Below are positions 58,456 to 64,000 of a stretch of 64,000 bases of DNA, one piece after another. The first letter of the stretch is position 1, and each line of letters starts with the position of its first letter. The translations under genes and the position numbers were made by a program. The stretch is from Nitrososphaerota archaeon (GTDB lineage: Archaea > Thermoproteota > Nitrososphaeria > Nitrososphaerales > UBA183): NCBI GenBank assembly GCA_029784795.1, contig JAFMAW010000003.1:1-64000 (forward strand), given 5' to 3'. The notes below the pieces were generated by a model. The model saw only the letters and a program-made list of their open reading frames with translations, had not been told where the DNA came from and made no database searches.

Positions 58456-59409
58456 TTGCCCGCCTTGACCCGCATATTCTTCACGACAGACGTCCACGGC
58501 TCGGACAGGTGCTTCAGGAAGTTCCTCAACGCCGCCAAGGTCTACAAGGCCGGCTGCCTCATACTCGGGGGGGACATCACCGGCAAGGTCCTCATCCCCA
58601 TCGTCGAGCGTGAGGACGGGAAGTACGAGGCCCACGTCTTCGGCGAGCGCAGCCTCTTCGGCAAGGAGAAGGTCGAGGAGACCAGGAAGAGGCTCCAGGA
58701 CGCCGGGCAGTACTCTTTCGTGACCACCAAGGCCGAGCTGGCTGAGATACAGGGTGACAAGGCAAGAGAGGAGGCTGTCTTCAACGGCGCCATGGCCGAA
58801 GTGCTCAGGTCCTGGATGGCCCTGGCGCAGGAGAGGCTCAAGGAGACAGGCGCCAAGTGCTACGTCTCGCCGGGGAACGACGACAAGCTCGAGATAGACT
58901 CGGCCCTGGTGGACTCCGGGCCCTTCGTCAACCCAGAAGACAAGGCCGTGGAACTCGAAGGCGGGTTCGAGATGATAACCCTGGGGACGGCCAACCCCAC
59001 GCCCTGGAAGAGCCCCAGGGAGGTGAGCGAGGAGAGGCTCGGGGAGATGATAGAGCGCCTGGCGTCCCAGGTCAACAGGCCGGAGGACGCCATCTACAAC
59101 CTGCACGTCCCGCCCATGGACACCGAGCTGGACAGGGCCCCGGCCGTCAGCCACGACTTCAACTACGTGAGGGAAGGGCTCGGGGTCAAGTACATCCACG
59201 CGGGGAGCTCGGCGGTGCGGAAGGCAATCGAGGCCCATGCGCCCCTCCTCGGGCTGCACGGGCACATCCACGAGTCGAAGGGGTTCGTGAGGATAGGGCG
59301 GACCCTCTGCCTCAACCCGGGGAGCGAGTACGCCGATGGCATCCTCAGAGGCGCACTGGTGAATCTAGAGCCAGGGAAGGTCCACGACTTTATGCTGACA
59401 AGCGGCTAG
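58456..59409 (+). CDS. Calcineurin-type metallophosphoesterase
   Basis: A 317-residue two-metal phosphoesterase. Metal motifs in order: TTDVHGSDRC, LGGDITGK, VSPGNDDK, YNLHVPP and LLGLHGHIHES. The insertion around residues 55-120 is charged and helical. The substrate is unknown; members of this family include cyclic nucleotide phosphodiesterases and phosphatases. The TTG start is 25 nt from GTTAAATACG (58427-58436). It overlaps the convergent ABC permease gene by 4 bp. Confidence 0.88.
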   Translation: MPALTRIFFTTDVHGSDRCFRKFLNAAKVYKAGCLILGGDITGKVLIPIVEREDGKYEAHVFGERSLFGKEKVEETRKRLQDAGQYSFVTTKAELAEIQGDKAREEAVFNGAMAEVLRSWMALAQERLKETGAKCYVSPGNDDKLEIDSALVDSGPFVNPEDKAVELEGGFEMITLGTANPTPWKSPREVSEERLGEMIERLASQVNRPEDAIYNLHVPPMDTELDRAPAVSHDFNYVREGLGVKYIHAGSSAVRKAIEAHAPLLGLHGHIHESKGFVRIGRTLCLNPGSEYADGILRGALVNLEPGKVHDFMLTSG

Positions 59410-60254
59410 GACGTGAACTCCTTCCGCTCAAAGAGCACCAGCCCCAGGACCGCCATCACGACGAAGTAGACTCCGAGGATCAGCAGTCCCTCGGGGATGG
59501 TCGCGTGGAACTGGGCCAGGGTGAACCTCCTTCCCGCTCCGAGGGACGTCACGACCTTGTGCGCGGGATAGGGGACATTGAGCACGTCGGAGATGATGCC
59601 TGCTGCATAGGTGATCGAGAACCACGGCTCTATCCCGGCGACCAGCGACGCGACCGTGTCTATGACGTTGAAGACGAACAGCAGGAGTATGACGCTCATG
59701 AGGATCGAGATGGAGCTGCTCTTGAACAGGGAGCTGAATGCGAACGCCAGCGACATGGCGGCAACCAGGTATACCCAGGCGAAGGCAAATGACTCCACGA
59801 ACTCCCAGGGGATGCTCCCAGGGAAGTAGAAGAGCCCGTTCGCGAGCATCGCCAGGGCAAACACGCCGAGTATGATAGTCGAGGCGGCCAGCGCGGCTAA
59901 CCACTTCCCGACGTAGATTGCTGACCTCCTGATCGGGTTCGGCACCAGGAAGTACCCGGTCCGGTTCTGGAACTCACCTGAGATGGCGTCCCCTCCGAAG
60001 AAGGCGGCGGACAGCACCACCACGAAGCTGGCGAAACTCCCCCACCCGGCGCCGTAGAAGCCCAGGGCGTCCCCGCCGACGAAGCTCGGGGGCCTGTAGT
60101 ATCCGACCAGGGTAGTGAGGAGGCCGGTTATAATCACTATGATGGCGAGCATTACATAGAACCTGCGCGCCCTGAAGTAGTTCAGGAAGTTGTACTTCGC
60201 GGTGATGCCGACGTGGGCCAGAGAGCCCACGACCGACTTACTTTCGTCCGACAT
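59406..60254 (-). CDS. ABC-2 type transporter permease
   Basis: A 282-residue membrane protein with about six helices. Typical ABC-2 features are the cytoplasmic N-terminus with KYNFLNYFRARRFYVMLAI, GFYGAGWGSFASFVVVLSAA and an amphipathic GDAISGEFQNRTGYFLVPNP. It pairs with the ATPase gene 3 bp upstream for export of an unknown substrate. Confidence 0.88.
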   Translation of the reverse strand: MSDESKSVVGSLAHVGITAKYNFLNYFRARRFYVMLAIIVIITGLLTTLVGYYRPPSFVGGDALGFYGAGWGSFASFVVVLSAAFFGGDAISGEFQNRTGYFLVPNPIRRSAIYVGKWLAALAASTIILGVFALAMLANGLFYFPGSIPWEFVESFAFAWVYLVAAMSLAFAFSSLFKSSSISILMSVILLLFVFNVIDTVASLVAGIEPWFSITYAAGIISDVLNVPYPAHKVVTSLGAGRRFTLAQFHATIPEGLLILGVYFVVMAVLGLVLFERKEFTS

Positions 60255-60257
60255 GCC

Positions 60258-61190
60258 TCAGAGGGTCTCCTTGATCAGAGAGAGGTACGCGTCTTCGAGC
60301 CCAGACGCGCGGGTGAATGTCAGCGCGCCGGCTTTCAGGCCCGCCACGCTCTCCAGGAGCTTGTCCTGGGTCACGGCGGCGGGGTCGAACTTCACGATGA
60401 GGTGCCTGTCGTTGGACTTCGTGGTGGAAGTCACCCCCGGGAGCTTTGAGACCCGCGCCCTGAGCGGCTCATCCACGTCCCCTGCGAAGCTGACTTCCAC
60501 GGCCCCCCCGCCTCCGGCGAACTTGGCCGTCACGTTCTCGATGGTGTCGTACACCAGTAGCTTCCCATGGTCGATCATGGCCACTTCCTGGCACACTTCG
60601 GTGACCTCGGCGAGCAGGTGGGAGCTCATGAAGACCAGCCTGTCCTTGAGGGACATCACTATGTCCCTGACCTCGCTCATCCCGCGCGGGTCCAGCCCGC
60701 TTGAAGGCTCGTCGAGTATAATCACTTCTGGGTCGCTCAACAGCGTCGAGGCGACGTTCACTCTCTGCTTCATCCCCTTCGAGAACCCCCCGACCTTCTT
60801 GTCCGCCCACTCGGACATCTTGACCCGGGCGAGCACCTCGTCAATCGTCTTGCTCCTCTCCTGCCGGGGGACGCCACGGATCTCGCAGAGCATCGACAGA
60901 GCCTCCTTAGGGGTGAGCGACGGGTAGATCTCTGGGGTCTCTATGATGGTGGTGCACGAAGCCATGGCCGCCTTCTTGTCCTTGACCACGTCGACGCCGT
61001 TGATGAGCGCGGTCCCTTCGGTGGCCCTGATCAAGCCGGTGAGTATCTTCATGGTGGTGGTCTTGCCTGCGCCGTTCGGGCCGAGGAACCCGACGCACTT
61101 GGTCCCTTGGATGTTGAGATCCAGCCCCGAGAGTGCGGTGAATTGACCGTAGCTCTTTGTGAGCTGGCGCGTTTCGATGGAGGGTGCCAT
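60258..61190 (-). CDS. ABC transporter ATP-binding protein
   Basis: A 310-residue nucleotide-binding subunit of the drug/lipid-export class. Walker A is GPNGAGKTTTMKILTG, the signature GGFSKGMKQRVNVAS, Walker B VIILDEPSSGLDPRG and the H-loop MSSHLLAEVTE. The C-terminal 90 residues are the usual extension. It is divergent from a PadR regulator, which probably controls the operon. The TATA box GATTTAAGG (61223-61231) is about 37 nt upstream of the ATG. Confidence 0.95.
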   Translation of the reverse strand: MAPSIETRQLTKSYGQFTALSGLDLNIQGTKCVGFLGPNGAGKTTTMKILTGLIRATEGTALINGVDVVKDKKAAMASCTTIIETPEIYPSLTPKEALSMLCEIRGVPRQERSKTIDEVLARVKMSEWADKKVGGFSKGMKQRVNVASTLLSDPEVIILDEPSSGLDPRGMSEVRDIVMSLKDRLVFMSSHLLAEVTEVCQEVAMIDHGKLLVYDTIENVTAKFAGGGGAVEVSFAGDVDEPLRARVSKLPGVTSTTKSNDRHLIVKFDPAAVTQDKLLESVAGLKAGALTFTRASGLEDAYLSLIKETL

Positions 61191-61222
61191 TTACGAATGC
61201 TGGTTGCCCGGCCGACGGTCCC

Positions 61223-61265
61223 GATTTAAGGATTATCTAATACGATATCGGATACTATTTTATAC
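61223..61265. promoter_or_regulatory. Divergent ABC/padR promoter region with central palindrome
   Basis: The minus-strand TATA box of the ABC operon (61223-61231) and the plus-strand TATA box of padR (ATTTTATAC, 61257-61265) flank the perfect palindrome CGATATCG at 61243-61250. This is a natural PadR operator position; binding was not shown. Confidence 0.5.
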
Positions 61266-61291
61266 CTCACCTTCGGCGGACTCCACATATC

Positions 61292-61864
61292 ATGGCGCGT
61301 CACCTATCGAGGCGGTGGCTCAACCCTCAGGCCGTCCCACGTGGCTTCCTGAGGCTCTACACCATGACGCTTCTTTCGCGCGGGCCAGAGACCGGCTATT
61401 CGATAATCCAGAAGATAGAGGAGAGGACTGACGGCGCCTGGCGCCCCGGGCCGGGGACGATGTACCCGACGCTCAAGGGGCTGGTCTCCGACGGCCTCGT
61501 GAAGGTCGCCCGTGGGGCGACCGCGGGAAGGAAGGAGTACGTCATGACAACGGAAGGCCACAGGGCGCTCAGAGAGATGCGAGAAAAGATCGCCGGCCTG
61601 GGGCGGAAGGAGAGGGTCATCACGCGACTCTTCTCCGACATCCTCCCCCCACCGGTGTTCGTCCCGCTCGTCCTCAACAGGTACAGGGAGGGAGCCCAGC
61701 AGCTCAGGGAGAAGATGTCCGAGATACCCCTCCCCGAGAGGGTTGTGTACCTCAAGGAGCTCAAACTCTTCATGGAGACCCAGGTCGGGTGGGTGGATTC
61801 GCAGCTCCCGATGCAGAGGGCAGCGGTCCGAGACGGTGGGCTCCGTTCGCGCCGAAGATACTAG
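61292..61864 (+). CDS. PadR-family transcriptional regulator
   Basis: A 190-residue PadR-like winged helix. The signature RPGPGTMYPTLKGLVSDGLV is at about residues 51-70, and the C-terminal helical dimerisation domain covers about residues 100-180. PadR proteins repress multidrug export genes and dissociate on ligand binding. Flanked by a divergent ABC exporter and a downstream 14-helix MFS transporter, it probably regulates both. ATG is 31 nt from its TATA box. Confidence 0.9.
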   Translation: MARHLSRRWLNPQAVPRGFLRLYTMTLLSRGPETGYSIIQKIEERTDGAWRPGPGTMYPTLKGLVSDGLVKVARGATAGRKEYVMTTEGHRALREMREKIAGLGRKERVITRLFSDILPPPVFVPLVLNRYREGAQQLREKMSEIPLPERVVYLKELKLFMETQVGWVDSQLPMQRAAVRDGGLRSRRRY

Positions 61865-61920
61865 GCGGGTGTCGGGCGGAACCTGAATCCAGCAAGTTCC
61901 ACTGAGGGGGCGGCCTGAGC

Positions 61921-63675
61921 ATGCAGTACAAGTGGACCGTGCTCTCAAACACCACCATCGGGGTCCTGATGGCCACCATAGACGGCACCATCGTCCTGAT
62001 CTCGCTCCCAGCCATCTTCAACGGGATCAAGATCGACCCTCTCTCGACCGGCTCCTTCCAATACCTGCTCTGGATCCTCTTCGGATACAGCATAGTCACC
62101 GCCACGCTCCTCGTGACCTTCGGAAGGATTTCAGACATGTTCGGCCGGGTCCGGCTCTACAATCTGGGGTTCGCGATATTCACAGTCGGCTCGTTCCTCG
62201 CCTATCTCACCCCTAGTACTGGGAGCCTGGGAGCCATGGAGCTCATCGTGTTCAGGATCGTCCAGGGGGTCGGAGCAGCCTTCCTGTGGTCCAACAGCGC
62301 CGCTATCGTGACCGACGCCTTCCCTGCCAACGAAAGGGCGCAGGCCCTGGGGATAAACATGGTCGCGGCCCTGGCCGGGTCGCTGCTGGGGATCATAATG
62401 GGGGGCGTCCTGGCCACGATCAACTGGCGGCTGATCTTCCTCGTCAGCGTCCCCGTGGGCATCTTCGGGACTGCCTGGTCATACCTGAAGCTGAAGGAGG
62501 TGGTGTCGGTCAAGAGGCACCAGAAGCTGGACTACTGGGGGAACGTGACCTTCGCCCTGGGGCTGATCCTGCTGCTTGTGGGTGTCACCTACGGCCTCCA
62601 GCCCTACGGTGCCTCTGACATGGGGTGGGGTAGCCCAGGGGTCATCGGCGCGCTTCTCGGCGGGGCCGCCCTCCTCGTCGCCTTCCCCTTCATAGAGATG
62701 AGGGTCGAGGACCCGATGTTCAGGCTCTCCCTCTTCAAGAACCAGGCTTTCAGTGCAGGGAACTTCGCAGGGCTCCTCGCGGCCATCGGGAGGGGTGGGG
62801 TGCAGCTGATGCTCATCATATTGCTCCAGGGGATCTGGCTCCCGCTGCACGGTTACAGCTACCAGTCGACCCCCTTCTGGTCTGGGATTTACATCGTCCC
62901 AATGCTGGTCGGCTTCGTGATAATGGGCCCCATAAGCGGACGGATCGCTGACAGGCGGGGGGCGAGGTTCTTGGCCACCCTTGGCATGGTGGTGACCGGC
63001 GCCACGTTCATCCTCCTTTCTTTCCTCCCCTACGACTTCGCCTTCCCCGAGTTCGCGGTGATAATCTTCGTGATGGGCCTCGGAGGGGGTATGTTCGCGG
63101 CCCCAAACACCGCCGCGATCATGAACGCGTCTCCGGCCGAGCAGCGGGGGGCGGCGTCAGGCATGAGGGCTACGATCCAGAACGTCGGGCAGACCGCGAG
63201 CCTCGGGGTCTTCTTCTCCATAGTCCTCATCGCGCTGGCGGCTTCGCTCCCGGGAGCGCTGGGGAACGCGCTCACGAGCGCCGGGGTCCCGCAGCTTGCC
63301 GCCACTTTCAAGCAGATCCCTCCGACCAACGCCCTCTTCGCCGCTTTCCTGGGGTACAACCCCGTAGCAGCGACCCTGCGTGCCGCGCCAGCGTCCCTGA
63401 CGTCGTCCATCCCGCCGGCCACCCTGGCATACCTGACGGGGAAGGACTTCTTCCCAACCGCGATAGCCCCCGCATTCATGTCGGCGCTCAGGCTGACCTT
63501 CTACATAGGGGGGGTCCTCTCGCTGGCGGCCGCCGTGGCCTCTGCCCTCCGCGGCAGGGCTTACGTGCACTTCGAAGAGTTCAAGGGAACCGGGATGCCG
63601 GCGGACTCCGGTCCCAGGGCCGGGGGGAAGCAGCCCGGAGCCGGGGGCCCGGCGGTGGACCCGCGCCCTAACTGA
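61921..63675 (+). CDS. MFS drug-efflux transporter, DHA2 (14-helix) family
   Basis: A 584-residue transporter of the EmrB/QacA group. Motif A-like [18 protein letters not shown] follows helix 2, motif C-like [20 protein letters not shown] is in helix 5, and [20 protein letters not shown] contains the helix-1 acidic residue. The C-terminal tail is cytoplasmic, glycine- and proline-rich. It lies 56 bp after padR, probably in one operon, so drug or metabolite export under PadR control is likely. Confidence 0.9.
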   Translation: MQYKWTVLSNTTIGVLMATIDGTIVLISLPAIFNGIKIDPLSTGSFQYLLWILFGYSIVTATLLVTFGRISDMFGRVRLYNLGFAIFTVGSFLAYLTPSTGSLGAMELIVFRIVQGVGAAFLWSNSAAIVTDAFPANERAQALGINMVAALAGSLLGIIMGGVLATINWRLIFLVSVPVGIFGTAWSYLKLKEVVSVKRHQKLDYWGNVTFALGLILLLVGVTYGLQPYGASDMGWGSPGVIGALLGGAALLVAFPFIEMRVEDPMFRLSLFKNQAFSAGNFAGLLAAIGRGGVQLMLIILLQGIWLPLHGYSYQSTPFWSGIYIVPMLVGFVIMGPISGRIADRRGARFLATLGMVVTGATFILLSFLPYDFAFPEFAVIIFVMGLGGGMFAAPNTAAIMNASPAEQRGAASGMRATIQNVGQTASLGVFFSIVLIALAASLPGALGNALTSAGVPQLAATFKQIPPTNALFAAFLGYNPVAATLRAAPASLTSSIPPATLAYLTGKDFFPTAIAPAFMSALRLTFYIGGVLSLAAAVASALRGRAYVHFEEFKGTGMPADSGPRAGGKQPGAGGPAVDPRPN

Positions 63676-63692
63676 GGGTTGAGTGCGAACAC

Positions 63693-64000
63693 ATGGCCCA
63701 AGACAGGCAGACCGTCAACGTCCTGGTCCTGGAGCTGGCGACCATGGTGGTCGCCATATCGCTGGCCTTCACGGCTACTTTCGTCGCGGCCCTCGACATC
63801 AACACCATAATCTCCTACGTGTCTACAAACATCCTGGTCATCTGGTTCTGGTGGGGGTATGTGGTCGACAGGCTCGCCTACCCGCCGAAGACGCTGAACT
63901 TCCCGATCCTGGACATATTCATCCTCATACTGATCTCCCTCGTCCCGTTCACCCTCAAGTTCGGAGGCATTACCTACATCTCGGGGGTGGTCGGGGTGAT
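63693..64000 (+). CDS. Membrane protein, partial at window end
   Basis: The frame opens at ATG 63693 (MAQDRQTVNVLVLELATMVV) 17 bp after the MFS stop and runs off the window, giving at least 102 residues. At least three hydrophobic helices are seen, with tryptophan-rich VIWFWWGYVVDRL in the second. The style is like a small multi-helix channel or LtrA/TMEM175-type protein, but no family can be claimed. Confidence 0.6.
   Translation, partial: MAQDRQTVNVLVLELATMVVAISLAFTATFVAALDINTIISYVSTNILVIWFWWGYVVDRLAYPPKTLNFPILDIFILILISLVPFTLKFGGITYISGVVGV

Overview
This window looks like a chromosomal stretch of a GC-rich archaeon. The evidence is archaeal S10, a tRNA-Ser interrupted by a bulge-helix-bulge intron, the two-subunit aconitase-X phosphomevalonate dehydratase, ATCase with a separate PyrI subunit, a HerA-type ATPase, and TATA boxes 25-33 nt upstream of many start codons (leaderless mRNAs). 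Gene content fits a heterotroph of the Thermoproteota/TACK side, perhaps related to Nitrososphaeria; that placement is inference from protein style and should be tested by phylogeny.

Layout: 0.1-5.1 kb holds a surface protein, acyl-CoA enzymes (two crotonase-fold enzymes, a thioesterase, 3-hydroxyacyl-CoA dehydrogenase) and a GNAT protein. At 5.2 kb is tRNA-Ser(UGA). From 13.4 down to 5.5 kb (minus strand) runs one tightly packed operon hemA-hemC-hemD-hemB-hemQ-hemL-hemE-hemH: all steps from glutamyl-tRNA to coproporphyrinogen, plus ferrochelatase and a HemQ/ChdC-like protein, but no coproporphyrinogen oxidase. This implies the coproporphyrin-dependent heme route rather than the siroheme route common in archaea. 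From 13.5 to 19.5 kb come a four-CBS protein, a HerA-like ATPase, a decayed IS5-like transposase, a GDPD phosphodiesterase and a DUF47-PiT phosphate uptake pair.

From 19.8 to 31.8 kb are phosphomevalonate dehydratase (isoprenoids) and a probable sugar-acid/aldehyde catabolic cluster: two aldehyde dehydrogenases, an anion:cation symporter-type MFS transporter, an enolase-superfamily enzyme, a HAD phosphatase and an iron alcohol dehydrogenase; then a hotdog thioesterase and an amidase. From 32 to 39.5 kb is de novo pyrimidine synthesis, with divergent pyrB-pyrI-pyrC and carA-carB; carB appears to start at ACG behind a strong Shine-Dalgarno sequence.

From 39.5 to 49.7 kb are a Nudix protein, an epimerase, S10, a TIM-barrel isomerase, a cNMP-binding protein, and a minus-strand MoxR-DUF58-DUF4129-like operon bracketed by two large exported proteins. 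From 49.7 to 64 kb are a CoA-transferase, a winged-helix/DUF7521-like pair, a membrane protein with conserved-looking histidines, UspA and CBS proteins, an epimerase-endonuclease III-MazG run, acyl-CoA dehydrogenase, a CoxG-like protein, a phosphoesterase, and an ABC/PadR/MFS export module. The last gene is cut by the window end.

The acyl-CoA enzymes at both ends (crotonases, 3-hydroxyacyl-CoA dehydrogenase, acyl-CoA dehydrogenase, CoA-transferase, thioesterases) together could support beta-oxidation-like catabolism, and heme production would support respiration. No CRISPR array, rRNA or intact mobile element was seen.
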